From a virus: 58,553 nt of DNA. Each line of letters opens with the position of its first letter. The stretch's first letter is position 1. Positions 35,221-44,810 of this stretch are shown piece by piece. A program made the translations under genes and the position numbers. Where the stretch lies: positions 1 to 58,553 of the IMG/VR virus record IMGVR_UViG_3300042328_001827; one strand, written 5' to 3'. The notes under the pieces were generated by a model. That model was not told where the DNA came from. It ran no database searches and was given only the letters and a program-made list of their open reading frames with translations.

Positions 35221-38088
35221 TTAATTTCCTTCTAGAATGGATAAACGGTCTTTTAAGTTATTGATCATAATTTGTTGTTCTTGTATAGCTTTAATCAAAA
35301 GTGAAACCATATTGCTATAATGTATAGCATCTGGCCTATTTTGATTATCATATTGTACAAATTCTGTTAATCCTATTTCATCTACTTCTTCGGCAATTAA
35401 ACCACCAAATATTTTGTCTCCATCGTTATGGCTTTTAAATGTTACACTTCTTAATTGTAAAACTTCATTTAGTCCATGAGTGGCATCATTTATGTTGGTT
35501 TTATATCTTAGTGATGATGTTGATCTATATAAAAATCCATCACTACCAACTACCACATTAGCAGCAGTAGATGTTAGATTATTATATGGAGAAACTGATG
35601 CTGTTCCAGTATTTATGGCTCCGTCATCTCTTGTATATAAAAGAGCTGCTCCACTACTATTCGAAACATAAAAAGAAACTGTTGAACTAGTAGCTCCAGA
35701 TCCTCTTACCTCAAAACGATATGTTGGCGATACACCAATGCCAGTATTACCACCAAAATAATTTTTACCAGTATGTTCTACATATATACCCCATCTGTTA
35801 GTAACTGTAGCACCAGAACTAGCATCACTACAATAAATATCGAAAGCATTTGTTATTGTTCCGGTAGCTCTCCATAGTAAATGTTGTATTCCAATTGCTG
35901 TTGTAGTTACTGGTGAAACAGCAGAGGTATTATAATGACCATATTGATTATATATACCATATAATGCACTTAATGTGCCAATATCATTAGTTAATGCATA
36001 ATTACGTAGATTATTATTAGCTATACCAATACTACTACCACTATTTGTTATTCCAGAATTAATCTTAAAATATGTATTTATAGCTACATTTCTGATAGCA
36101 TAATTACCATTAGTTGTAGCATAACTATATGTGGCGCTTGATAGATTATCTCCAGTATTGGTATTGGTAAAATCTTTTATAGCTACTAAAGATGGATTTG
36201 TAGTATACGAATCTGTTCTTGTTCCACCTCCAATAACTAATTTATAATCATTAGAAGGAGATGCTCCTAGTCCAGTATTACCGCCACTTTGTACTGTTAG
36301 TAATGTGCTGTCACCAGCTCCATAACCACTATTTTCTATTAATTTTAGAGATCTTGTCCCACTTGAAGCATCGTTTTGCCATGCGAAACCACCTTTTCCA
36401 TTAACATCAATTTGAATAGCAGCTTTGCCAGTACCACCACTTGTTGTTTGTAAACCTTGGGTTGTTATCAGTCCATCGCTAGCTGTTGTATAGGATAATA
36501 TACGACCCCTAATATCAACTTTAAATCCACTACTGACTGAACTTGTTCCTATTCCAACATCTCCAGTTTGATTAATTCTTAATCTTTCTGACCACGTTGC
36601 AGAATTAGCTCTATTGCCAATAATGAGAGATCCATCATCCGCACCTAGAATTTTAACGCCATATCCGCTACCAAAAACGCTAGCCTTAAATTCTATACCA
36701 CCAGTTGCAGCAAGTGTAGTTACACTACTTTCATTAATCTGTAATGTACCCTCATAAGTGGCTCTAGCTGCTGAAATATTTGATGATCCACCCGCAATCA
36801 TTAAACGAGTATTTGCAGAATTAGCTTCGCCTATTGTTACATTTCCATTAGCGGCTATTCTCATAGCCTCAGAAAAACCAGCCCTCATAAACTTAAAGAC
36901 ACCGGTAGTATTGTTACCACCAAGACCCACCACCATATTACTACCATCAATTAACTCAAGAACTCTAGTTTCATTATTACATTGATCAATTAAAGTGGCA
37001 TTGTTTTGAGCGTCATCATGAAGTATTATTTCTCCACCATTTTCGTTATAGTTAAATCTATGAGAAATTGACCCACTGTTTAGTTTAAAATCAATATTAT
37101 TACTTGCTGTGATTCTAATCTTTTCTGTAGCAGCACTATTAGATCCGCTAGTAACAAATATTGTCATTCCATCAAAATAATCAGCATTAATACGCCCCAT
37201 TTCTACATTAGATCTTCTAAAACTGATTCCAGCACCATTAGAAAATCCACCACTAACTTCAGCAATAATGACCTGTTCTTCTGATGTTGTTGAATTATAA
37301 ACATGCAAATGAGATGAAGGGCTACTTGTTCCTATTCCAACATTTCCAGAACTATCAATAACAAACGGAGAAGTATCACCAGTAACATCATTAACAACAA
37401 AACAGTTTCCAGTACCATCATGAGTAATAGTAAGGGGTACATTTGTACCGCTAGAACTAATTGTAATTCCAGTTGAGAAAACCGTAGCAGCGGTAAATGT
37501 TTTAGCACCACTAATAGTTTGAGTTCCAGTAGTTCGTACAACCGTACTATCAACAGCTATACTATCCGCACTAACACTTATTCCATCGCCCTGACCAATA
37601 TCTATTGTTCTATTTGCCGCAAGACTTCCACCACCAGCCAATCCGCTTCCTGCGGTAATAGTGGTACTAGTATCTGCCTTAGTACCTATTTGAGTTTGTA
37701 TTGCACTTGTTACACCCTTAACATAACTTAATTCTGTAAGTGAAGGATAAGTACTAGTACTAAGAGAAACAACATTCTTATTAGCATCAAAACTTGCTAC
37801 TGTACTAGCCGTTTGATTAGATATAACTAATCCACTAGCAAAATTTCCGCTACCAGTTACATTTAATAAGCTTCCATCAAAAGATAAATTACTTTCAGCA
37901 TTAATTCCAACGGTTGATCCGGTGCTAGTTAGAATTCTATTATCACCACTGTTACTTATAGTTGGAAGTAATCCACTAACACTACTATTAAAATTACTAT
38001 TATTAATATTTAAAGTAGTAAAATATCCACTAACTGCTGTTATTGTTCCACTAGTAGTTAAATCATGATCATTAAAATTAATACTCAT
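35221..38088 (-). CDS. Tail fibre with C-terminal S74 self-cleaving chaperone domain
   Basis: 955 residues. The body consists of repeated trimeric-fibre motifs (DGSLLNVTGSGNFASG, VGIGTSSPSSHLHVY, GNVGIGTSS, DVGIGTSSVSSGFKV), typical of phage tail spikes and fibres. From Ser859 (SLRYKTNI) to the end is the Peptidase_S74 intramolecular chaperone, which trimerises the fibre and then cuts itself off before that Ser. The usual GGLIAEEVDEIG motif and the terminal coiled coil (ISMVSLLIKAIQEQQ-type) are present. It probably recognises the host surface. The ribosome site GAGAG is close to the ATG. Confidence 0.92.
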   Translation of the reverse strand: MSINFNDHDLTTSGTITAVSGYFTTLNINNSNFNSSVSGLLPTISNSGDNRILTSTGSTVGINAESNLSFDGSLLNVTGSGNFASGLVISNQTASTVASFDANKNVVSLSTSTYPSLTELSYVKGVTSAIQTQIGTKADTSTTITAGSGLAGGGSLAANRTIDIGQGDGISVSADSIAVDSTVVRTTGTQTISGAKTFTAATVFSTGITISSSGTNVPLTITHDGTGNCFVVNDVTGDTSPFVIDSSGNVGIGTSSPSSHLHVYNSTTSEEQVIIAEVSGGFSNGAGISFRRSNVEMGRINADYFDGMTIFVTSGSNSAATEKIRITASNNIDFKLNSGSISHRFNYNENGGEIILHDDAQNNATLIDQCNNETRVLELIDGSNMVVGLGGNNTTGVFKFMRAGFSEAMRIAANGNVTIGEANSANTRLMIAGGSSNISAARATYEGTLQINESSVTTLAATGGIEFKASVFGSGYGVKILGADDGSLIIGNRANSATWSERLRINQTGDVGIGTSSVSSGFKVDIRGRILSYTTASDGLITTQGLQTTSGGTGKAAIQIDVNGKGGFAWQNDASSGTRSLKLIENSGYGAGDSTLLTVQSGGNTGLGASPSNDYKLVIGGGTRTDSYTTNPSLVAIKDFTNTNTGDNLSSATYSYATTNGNYAIRNVAINTYFKINSGITNSGSSIGIANNNLRNYALTNDIGTLSALYGIYNQYGHYNTSAVSPVTTTAIGIQHLLWRATGTITNAFDIYCSDASSGATVTNRWGIYVEHTGKNYFGGNTGIGVSPTYRFEVRGSGATSSTVSFYVSNSSGAALLYTRDDGAINTGTASVSPYNNLTSTAANVVVGSDGFLYRSTSSLRYKTNINDATHGLNEVLQLRSVTFKSHNDGDKIFGGLIAEEVDEIGLTEFVQYDNQNRPDAIHYSNMVSLLIKAIQEQQIMINNLKDRLSILEGN

Positions 38089-38099
38089 AGATCTCTCTT

Positions 38100-40874
38100 T
38101 TATGGAATAAAGTTATATTTTTGTCCACCCATATAAGGTGGAGTAACTGTTGGTGTGGGCGTTGGTGTTTTTGTTACAGTATTTGTGACCGTTGGTGTTA
38201 TCGTAGGAGTTGTTGTTGGTGTGGTTGTTGCGGAAGGAGTTGGGGTTGGACTAGAAGCCACTCCACTATAAATTGTTTGAACCAAATCTACTCCTGCTGT
38301 CCAAAGAATATTATTACTATTTAATCCATTAACATTAATATCTAAGCTATATGTTCCGGTATTGGCCACAACAGTTGCTGTTACTCCATTAAGACTGCTA
38401 TCAATAAAGTTTTCTTCTATAAGTGATCCAACCAATGATGTTGTTGAGCTATTTCTTTTAATACACCCTCTAAAATTCCAACTAGCAGCACCCTCATTGG
38501 TACTACTAAAACAATTTAAATTAATACTAAAATTCCATACGCTATTTGATGATAATACTAATTTAGAACTTACTCCATCGGTATATAGAGTTGTTGAACT
38601 ATTATCTGATGTACTATTTCTAACAGTAAGCGAGCTTTTTTGAGAATCACCAGTAATATTAAAATAGCCATTACTCAATCCTAAGTTTCCGTACGGATCG
38701 GTTGTGCCAATTCCTAATTTATTTCCACTAGATAAAAATATTAATCCGCTTTCGGCATCTATTCCTGTGCTACTTCCATCACTAGTTAATAATCTATTAT
38801 CAGAGTAATTATTTATTGATACTCCACCAGCCGATCCAGTATATGCTATATTGATTATATTACTACTATCATTATAACTAATATTAATTCCACTAATTCC
38901 AACTAGTAAATCATTTACTCTATCATCAACAGCCTCATCCCAGTTGGTAATATCGCTATTTGTATGAGTGTGACCACTTAAACTTACGCCAGTACCATTA
39001 ACTTGTAAACTTTGAGTAAAATTACCGCTAGGAGCGCTAATACTTCCAGTAAAAGTTGCTCCGCTAAGATTTGCTTTACCAGCTAAAGTATTTGTAATCG
39101 TTGTGCTAAAATTAGCATCGTTTCCTAGCGCTGCTGCTAACTCATTCAAAGTATCCAGGGTAGATGGCGCAGAATTTACAAGATTACTAATTTCTGTTCT
39201 TACAAATGAGGTACTAGCTATTTGATTAGTATTTGTACCACTAGTTGCTGTTGGAACTAATGGAACTCCTGTAAAAGTTGGACTATTGTTAAATACTAAT
39301 AATCCAGAACCAGTCTCATCGGATATTACTGAACTTAATTGAGACGATGTAGTATTTGCAAATTGATTTAATGTTCCTGTTAATGGAGCATATATACCAT
39401 TAACCAAACCACTAACAGATGAGTTAAAATTAGTTATATCACTAGAACTATGAGTATGACCACTAAGACTAACTCCAATATTATTAACGGCTAGATTTGT
39501 AAAATTTCCACTAGTAGAATTTATTAGCCCATTAGACGTAAGTCCATTAACGAAATTATGAATTGCATTAACTGTTCGATTATTATCCACATGTAAATAT
39601 TGAGAGTGATCATCATCACCTAACCCGAACAAATTTCCGTGATCATTCTGAGTAACTCCAGCAATAGTGCTAATTACGGCTACTCGTATATCAAGAATAC
39701 TAAGTAACGTACATTTAGGAACATTTGTATAATCGCTATCGCCAGCAAATATTAATCGATAAAGAGGTTTAACTTCGCTTAATGGAAGATTAGTAAGATT
39801 AACATCACCCCAAGAGTTATTGCTCTCAGCCGATCCTTGATTGCTATCAATTCTTTGACCCATAATACTAATAATAGGATCGTCTATTTGATTTGTAGCA
39901 AGAATCCATACTGCGAAGTATCTTGTTTGTCCACCGGGACTAACATCAGGGATTGTCCAATTGCCACCAGTTAATAAGTTATATTGTGGTCCATTAGCGC
40001 CATATTTAACAGGATAGTCTGTTGCGGTATTCTTAACCCACTGACCAGTAGTTCCCTCGTGATAATAAACCGGAATTTGAGCAATCGGACTTAACTCTTG
40101 ACAGAACGGATCAGTACTAGAACTATCAGTAATATTTATCACAATATCTTCTTGAAAAAGAGTACCATTACCAATTGATATGGTTGCATGACTATTACTA
40201 GACCCATTTCCACCTAAAACATAATTACCAATACTTAAACCGTCAACATATTGTGCGCCAAAAGTATAATGAATCCACTTGTGGGTGCTAGTGTCCATCA
40301 CGATGCCGTGACGCTCTTCAGCAAAGAAAGTCATTTGTCCACTAGGATTAACTCCACTGTTCCAAGCTACATATGCGATAGGAATATCAGTAGAAAAATC
40401 AAAACCTGTAGTTTTATTTGATATTTGATTATTAATAGTATCAAAATGAATATAATTAATTTGAGTAAGATTTGGTATAGTTAAACTATCGCCACTAGTT
40501 TTAACAACTTTGATACCTTTATTGTAATAACTATATGAACTTCCTGTGGGTTCTATTCTAAATATGTTTCCACTAACACTAATTCTACTATCAGTTCTAT
40601 TTACAAATCCTTGAGGCTGTTGACTATCAACATGGACTAAGTTTGTAGAAGCAATGGTATAAATACCACTATTATTAGTTATAGATATATCATATCCAGC
40701 CGCTATATTCTGATTGACTCCACTAAGCTGTGTCCAAACCGAAATACCATCACCTATCTTAAAGATTTTATTAGTTAAATCATATCCTGGTTCACCGCTA
40801 GCTAATACTGGATTAGCACTACTCCATTCTGTACTGGAGCCTTTTCTGAATAGAATATAATCATTTACTGGCAT
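38100..40874 (-). CDS. Tail fibre with Mtd_N-like attachment domain and Thr/Pro C-terminal linker
   Basis: 924 residues. Residues 1 to 55 (FRKGSSTEWSSANPVLASGEPGYDL, then KIFKIGDGISVWTQL) match the major-tropism-determinant N-terminal domain that fixes fibres to the tail. Later are repeats with HxH metal-site-like elements (LSGHTHSSSDITNF, LSGHTHTNSDITNW), which in T4-type fibres line a metal-bound trimer core. A beta-rich region of about 250 residues follows. The last 45 residues are Thr/Pro/Ser/Val-rich and end in PPYMGGQKYNFIP. The linker composition matches two other genes in this cluster. Confidence 0.85.
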   Translation of the reverse strand: MPVNDYILFRKGSSTEWSSANPVLASGEPGYDLTNKIFKIGDGISVWTQLSGVNQNIAAGYDISITNNSGIYTIASTNLVHVDSQQPQGFVNRTDSRISVSGNIFRIEPTGSSYSYYNKGIKVVKTSGDSLTIPNLTQINYIHFDTINNQISNKTTGFDFSTDIPIAYVAWNSGVNPSGQMTFFAEERHGIVMDTSTHKWIHYTFGAQYVDGLSIGNYVLGGNGSSNSHATISIGNGTLFQEDIVINITDSSSTDPFCQELSPIAQIPVYYHEGTTGQWVKNTATDYPVKYGANGPQYNLLTGGNWTIPDVSPGGQTRYFAVWILATNQIDDPIISIMGQRIDSNQGSAESNNSWGDVNLTNLPLSEVKPLYRLIFAGDSDYTNVPKCTLLSILDIRVAVISTIAGVTQNDHGNLFGLGDDDHSQYLHVDNNRTVNAIHNFVNGLTSNGLINSTSGNFTNLAVNNIGVSLSGHTHSSSDITNFNSSVSGLVNGIYAPLTGTLNQFANTTSSQLSSVISDETGSGLLVFNNSPTFTGVPLVPTATSGTNTNQIASTSFVRTEISNLVNSAPSTLDTLNELAAALGNDANFSTTITNTLAGKANLSGATFTGSISAPSGNFTQSLQVNGTGVSLSGHTHTNSDITNWDEAVDDRVNDLLVGISGINISYNDSSNIINIAYTGSAGGVSINNYSDNRLLTSDGSSTGIDAESGLIFLSSGNKLGIGTTDPYGNLGLSNGYFNITGDSQKSSLTVRNSTSDNSSTTLYTDGVSSKLVLSSNSVWNFSINLNCFSSTNEGAASWNFRGCIKRNSSTTSLVGSLIEENFIDSSLNGVTATVVANTGTYSLDINVNGLNSNNILWTAGVDLVQTIYSGVASSPTPTPSATTTPTTTPTITPTVTNTVTKTPTPTPTVTPPYMGGQKYNFIP

Positions 40875-40906
40875 AAAATATCCTCAAAATCTACCAGTAT
40901 TATAAA

Positions 40907-42538
40907 TTATGGAGAGCCACCATCAATTATAGCATAGTATATATAAGTTGGATTAAGAGCACTAACACCACTAATTCTTGTTAAACCATCAATAACAGTA
41001 CTAGTTTGTCCAAGATTTATTGTTGTACTACCTAAAGTTATACCACTACTAGCTAATTTAGTCACAGCAATAGCCGCACTAGCATTAATATCTTCATTTA
41101 CTATTGTACCATTAACAATTTTAGCACTAGTAACAGTATTATCAGATAGTGTTGTACTAATACTTAGTGTTCCATTACCAAGATCTGTTAATGTTACACT
41201 ACTACTTCCGGTAACATCTCCAGTTAATGTTCCAGTAATAATTGGGTCGGGTAATCCTGTTAAGCTAGCAAAATTTCGATAATAACTACCATGCTGTCCA
41301 TCTAATAAATCAGCATTTAGATTAGTAATCAAGCCCGTAGACGCTACTTGTAAACTATTACTAATAAAATCGCCAGACGTATAAACATTGCCGCCAGTAA
41401 ATTCCCATCTTGTATCGTTAATATCCCATACTATGCTACGAGCAATAGTGTTATCATGATCATAAACTTGCAAACCGCCTTGAGTTTCAGCACCAGATAC
41501 ATTAACTTGAATTATATTATCTCCAATATCAACAGTGGTACTATTTACTGTTGTGGTTGTACCTTGAACAGTAAGATCTCCACCAACAATAACATTACCA
41601 GTTGTAGTTATACTACCAATTCCATTAATATTTTTATTACCATCTAATACAACAGCTCGATTAGAGCTAGCGGTACCAGCAACAACACCAGAAAGATATG
41701 CTAATTCACCAGTAGTAACAATGCTACTAGCATCGGTTATATTGCTCCATACATGAGTATGATTTAATAATGAATATCCACTAGTATGAATTGTTAAAGT
41801 ATCTGTTCCACTATCATAATTTAGTACAACTCCAGTACCAGCAGCAAGAGTCGTATCTACTTGATCGCTTACTGCACTAGCAAAATCTGTAACTAAAGAC
41901 GCTGGAATACCAGTAACACCTAGTGTTAGTGTATTACCAGCATCATTATAAGTCCAGGCTACTCCACTACCATTTCTTAAAAATCCGCTTGATCCAGCAT
42001 TAGTTCCAACAGCATCTTGAGTGGCTTCACCAAAATCTGTTATATCAGAGCTAGAGTGGGTATGGTTGAGTAATGAATATCCACTAACATTAATGCTAAC
42101 AAAATTACTAGCATCGTCATAATTTATAACTACCCCGGTGCCATTTCTTAAAAATCCTGTAGTTAAATGGTCACCACTAGCAACAATATCTTGAACTTGT
42201 TCTTCACTAACAGAACCAGCGGTAACTCTAGCATCAACAGCAGCATTAAAATCATTAATTTGTGAAGATAATATTCCGGTAACACTAACTGTTACGGGTG
42301 TTCCTGTTGTGGCAGAAAAGTTAATACCGATACCGCTAGTTCCTACAAGATCACTACTATTAGGTAATATGCTAGCATAAGGTAGACTATTCCATGCTGT
42401 TAATCCATCTCCTATTTTATACTTTCTAAGTGATGTGTCTAAGCCCCATTCGCCAGCACTTAGTGTTGGATTAGCGCTGATCCATTCGCTTGTTGTTCCT
42501 CTACGAACTTGAAGTAATGTTTGAACTGCCATAGTCAT
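40907..42538 (-). CDS. Tail fibre with Mtd_N-like attachment domain, 543 aa
   Basis: Residues 8 to 58 (LQVRRGTTSEWISANPTL, GEWGLDT, KYKIGDGLTAWNSLPY) are a second Mtd_N-like domain, paralogous to the next gene's. The middle has HTH-type triplets (SLLNHTHSSSDITDF, SLLNHTHVWSNITD) and the repeated segment FLRNGTGV/FLRNGSGV. A second possible ATG, two codons on (MAVQTLL), is better spaced from AGGG. It ends ...IIDGGSP, echoing the end of the small gene at 42557-42784 (...IDCGSP). Confidence 0.85.
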   Translation of the reverse strand: MTMAVQTLLQVRRGTTSEWISANPTLSAGEWGLDTSLRKYKIGDGLTAWNSLPYASILPNSSDLVGTSGIGINFSATTGTPVTVSVTGILSSQINDFNAAVDARVTAGSVSEEQVQDIVASGDHLTTGFLRNGTGVVINYDDASNFVSINVSGYSLLNHTHSSSDITDFGEATQDAVGTNAGSSGFLRNGSGVAWTYNDAGNTLTLGVTGIPASLVTDFASAVSDQVDTTLAAGTGVVLNYDSGTDTLTIHTSGYSLLNHTHVWSNITDASSIVTTGELAYLSGVVAGTASSNRAVVLDGNKNINGIGSITTTGNVIVGGDLTVQGTTTTVNSTTVDIGDNIIQVNVSGAETQGGLQVYDHDNTIARSIVWDINDTRWEFTGGNVYTSGDFISNSLQVASTGLITNLNADLLDGQHGSYYRNFASLTGLPDPIITGTLTGDVTGSSSVTLTDLGNGTLSISTTLSDNTVTSAKIVNGTIVNEDINASAAIAVTKLASSGITLGSTTINLGQTSTVIDGLTRISGVSALNPTYIYYAIIDGGSP

Positions 42539-42556
42539 TAACCCTTTATGTTATAA

Positions 42557-42784
42557 TTATGGTGAGCCGCAATCTATTTCATAGCTATCTATAAAATTTG
42601 CTAAATAATTATCTAATCCAATAACATCACTAGCATAAACTATTGTTGCTGAATATCCAGAAACTATTTCAACGCTTCTGTCGCTACTAGTTTCAATTTC
42701 TAAATTATTTAATATGTTCCCAACAGTGGTTTCAATTTCCACTATATTTTTAGTGTCAAAAATTTCTATAGTAAAATCGCTCAA
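42557..42784 (-). CDS. Small fibre-associated protein, 75 aa, TTG start
   Basis: Begins at a TTG that overlaps the previous stop as TTGA, with GGAG 8 nt upstream, so this start is well supported. It is acidic and beta-rich (FTIEIFDTKNIVEIETTV) and ends IDSYEIDCGSP, similar to the last residues of the adjacent Mtd_N fibre. It may cap or couple fibres; the role is unknown. Confidence 0.65.
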   Translation of the reverse strand: MSDFTIEIFDTKNIVEIETTVGNILNNLEIETSSDRSVEIVSGYSATIVYASDVIGLDNYLANFIDSYEIDCGSP

Positions 42785-43185
42785 GTGTCACACTCCAATA
42801 ACGAAGATGATTGACTAAATCGTTTAACAATATTAATTGTGCCATATATTAATCGTATAATGTATTTACCGCCGCCAATGTATAAGTTATCATCACTTTG
42901 TAATTCCAAATCATATTTTGCAGCATTAAACGTAAAACTATTGGTGGTGCTAGCCGGTATCATAAGAGTTATTTTACCAATTAACGGCTCTATACTAAAT
43001 TTATATACACTATAATCTATATTCTCTGTGCTAAAAGTTTGAGTAAGATTAGTGTTAGTTTTCCATGTTAATCTAGCACACCAATTTGTAAGATCAATAG
43101 GGTTCCCATTATCGTCTTTATAAACCAAACTTAATTTAAAAGAGGAGCCTTGTTCTATACTAAAATCGTATTTGGATGCTGCCAT
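42781..43185 (-). CDS. Adaptor protein, 134 aa, paralogue of the P-domain protein N-terminus
   Basis: The whole product aligns by eye with residues 1 to 130 of the protein at 33100-34098: YDFSIEQGSSFKLSLVYKDD with YNFNIEKGSDFEINFLYTDE, NPIDLTNWC with NPINLTDKC, and NAAKYDLELQ with ASYDLDIKD. It resembles baseplate-adaptor N-terminal domains (BppU-like) in outline. Here it is free-standing and directly after the capsid terminator, with its own late-type promoter and an AGGTGA ribosome site. Confidence 0.75.
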   Translation of the reverse strand: MAASKYDFSIEQGSSFKLSLVYKDDNGNPIDLTNWCARLTWKTNTNLTQTFSTENIDYSVYKFSIEPLIGKITLMIPASTTNSFTFNAAKYDLELQSDDNLYIGGGKYIIRLIYGTINIVKRFSQSSSLLECDT

Positions 43186-43209
43186 AACATATCACCTCTG
43201 TTTATTATA

Positions 43210-43219
43210 GTTATACACC
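43210..43219 (-). promoter_or_regulatory. Candidate late promoter element (GGTGTATAAC)
   Basis: Sits between the capsid-gene terminator and the adaptor gene, 24 bp before its start, so it would restart transcription right after termination. Confidence 0.65.
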
Positions 43220-43230
43220 TTAATCATGAT

Positions 43231-43260
43231 AAGAAAAAAGCCGCCCAAAATTGAGCGGCT
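43231..43260 (-). terminator. Intrinsic terminator after the major capsid gene
   Basis: On the minus strand AGCCGC and GCGGCT pair around a 10-nt loop and are followed by a run of U (complement of AAGAAAAAAG). It lies 33 bp after the capsid stop codon and isolates the abundant capsid mRNA from the fibre genes. Confidence 0.9.
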
Positions 43261-43292
43261 CTTCTCTGTGATAAAACTATTAAGATAATATA

Positions 43293-44303
43293 TTATAGAG
43301 AACCAAGAAGTACTCTACGATTATCTAGAACAGCAAAGCCTAGTTCGGCCCAGCCGTAGAAACCAGCTCGTTTCTGACGATGAAGTGTTTCATCTTCAAA
43401 AATTTGAACTTCTTGACGAATTGGCATAACAAAACTATCGTTCTTGCGAAGATCAAGACCAACAACAATTTCTGTATCGCTTCCTGGCATTGTGCCACCA
43501 AGAGTTGATGTATAGAATAGTTGATATTGTTGACCAACACCAAGTTCGTCACGATCATGAAGATTAACGCCGAAAACTCTGTTAAGAGCGCCGTCAGCAG
43601 CGGTATAGATTTCGCGACGAGTAATTTCGTCAACTTGATCAACACCCCAGTTACGGATGTCTTCCATAGCTTCTGGAGAAACGTAAAGGTCTGTTAACAT
43701 ACCTCTGTTATTAGAAGCAGAGTTACCTCCGCCATTACGTCTCATAACAGTTTTCATTAAACTAACAAGACGCTTGGTAAACTGGCTAGCATTAGCATCG
43801 CTGTCATAAACAACAATGTTACGATCAACACCAGCGGCCAATAGTGTGTGCCAGCCATCATCATTCATCTTCTTAACGAACGAGGCTTCTAGCACTTCCA
43901 TAGCACGACCAACAACGTCCCAACGAGCATCACGAGCATACTTTAAGAGATAATCGATGCTGGCACCAACATCATATGTTGGAACCATAACATAATCACC
44001 CTCAACATGACGCTCTGGAATATAACCGTGGTTAGGAATTGTGTAGGCCACAAAGTCCTTCTCGGTACCAGGAGCTAAGAAATCAAGAGGAAACTCTGGT
44101 GTGGCACTTTGATCAAGACGAATTGGTTCAAAGATACCATCAAGAACATCACCATTAAGAACGCCCTGACGAAGAGGTAGTTCTAGGGCTTTTGCAAATT
44201 CGGCATTAGCTGCTAAAGCAACCTCTCTTTGAGCTGAACCAGAACGCTTTAGTAGATCACTAAGTTCTGGAGTTGGTTGAAATTTTTCAGTTTTAGCTGA
44301 CAT
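43293..44303 (-). CDS. Major capsid protein (HK97-like fold)
   Basis: 336 residues, placed after protease/scaffold and decoration-type genes and before a terminator. Features that fit HK97-type capsid proteins are a charged helical N-terminus, an E-loop-like segment (FVAYTIPNHGYIPERHVEGDYVMVPTYDVG), a long spine-helix region (AMEVLEASFVKKMNDDGWHTLL), and a C-terminal QEVQIFEDETLHRQKRAGFYGWAELGFAVLD beta/alpha end. Codon use is the most G+C-balanced of the early part of the cluster, as expected for a highly expressed gene. GGAG ribosome site. I see no obvious delta domain cleavage site. Confidence 0.92.
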   Translation of the reverse strand: MSAKTEKFQPTPELSDLLKRSGSAQREVALAANAEFAKALELPLRQGVLNGDVLDGIFEPIRLDQSATPEFPLDFLAPGTEKDFVAYTIPNHGYIPERHVEGDYVMVPTYDVGASIDYLLKYARDARWDVVGRAMEVLEASFVKKMNDDGWHTLLAAGVDRNIVVYDSDANASQFTKRLVSLMKTVMRRNGGGNSASNNRGMLTDLYVSPEAMEDIRNWGVDQVDEITRREIYTAADGALNRVFGVNLHDRDELGVGQQYQLFYTSTLGGTMPGSDTEIVVGLDLRKNDSFVMPIRQEVQIFEDETLHRQKRAGFYGWAELGFAVLDNRRVLLGSL

Positions 44304-44326
44304 ATTTATTTCTCCGTGTATGAAAA

Positions 44327-44785
44327 TTATAGGTTTACTGATACTTTAGCATAGCCGTCAGTGTCTTTGCCGCTTAAGAACTGACCAACTTTAACAGCAT
44401 TAGAACTACTTGTGCCAATCAAGCCACTAGCACCAACATAAGCATCTGTTCCAGCGGATGGAGTGATGCTGGCAACTAACATATTTGTTGTAACTTGGCC
44501 GTTACGTAATAGTGTTACTTTGCCACCGACCTGAACCTCATCTTTGTGCCAATTAATGTGTTGGCGAGTAAGATCAAGATTCACAACATCATTAAGTAGA
44601 ACGCCTACTGGCTTCGCACCAGATGCTACAGCGGCGTAAGCAACAACAGCATTGGCATCGTCCATAGACACGCCAACACCAGTTGTTGAAGTTACAGCGC
44701 TAACAACACCACCGCGCTCTGCTATAGTAGTCATGAAAAAAGAGATATCTGTTAATAGTTCGATACGATCAGGTTTTAGAGCCAT
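44327..44785 (-). CDS. Head decoration/stabilisation protein (probable), 152 aa
   Basis: Ser/Thr/Ala/Val-rich with many short beta strands (VGVLLNDVVNLD, VGGKVTLLRNGQVTTNML, GQFLSGKDTDGYAKV), lying directly between the scaffold and the capsid gene. This is the usual place for a decoration protein that binds the capsid surface. GGAG site, 23 bp before the capsid gene. Alternatives are a minor capsid vertex protein or an internal head protein. Confidence 0.7.
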   Translation of the reverse strand: MALKPDRIELLTDISFFMTTIAERGGVVSAVTSTTGVGVSMDDANAVVAYAAVASGAKPVGVLLNDVVNLDLTRQHINWHKDEVQVGGKVTLLRNGQVTTNMLVASITPSAGTDAYVGASGLIGTSSSNAVKVGQFLSGKDTDGYAKVSVNL

Positions 44786-44810
44786 TGTATGTTCTCCGTA
44801 TAAAGATTAC

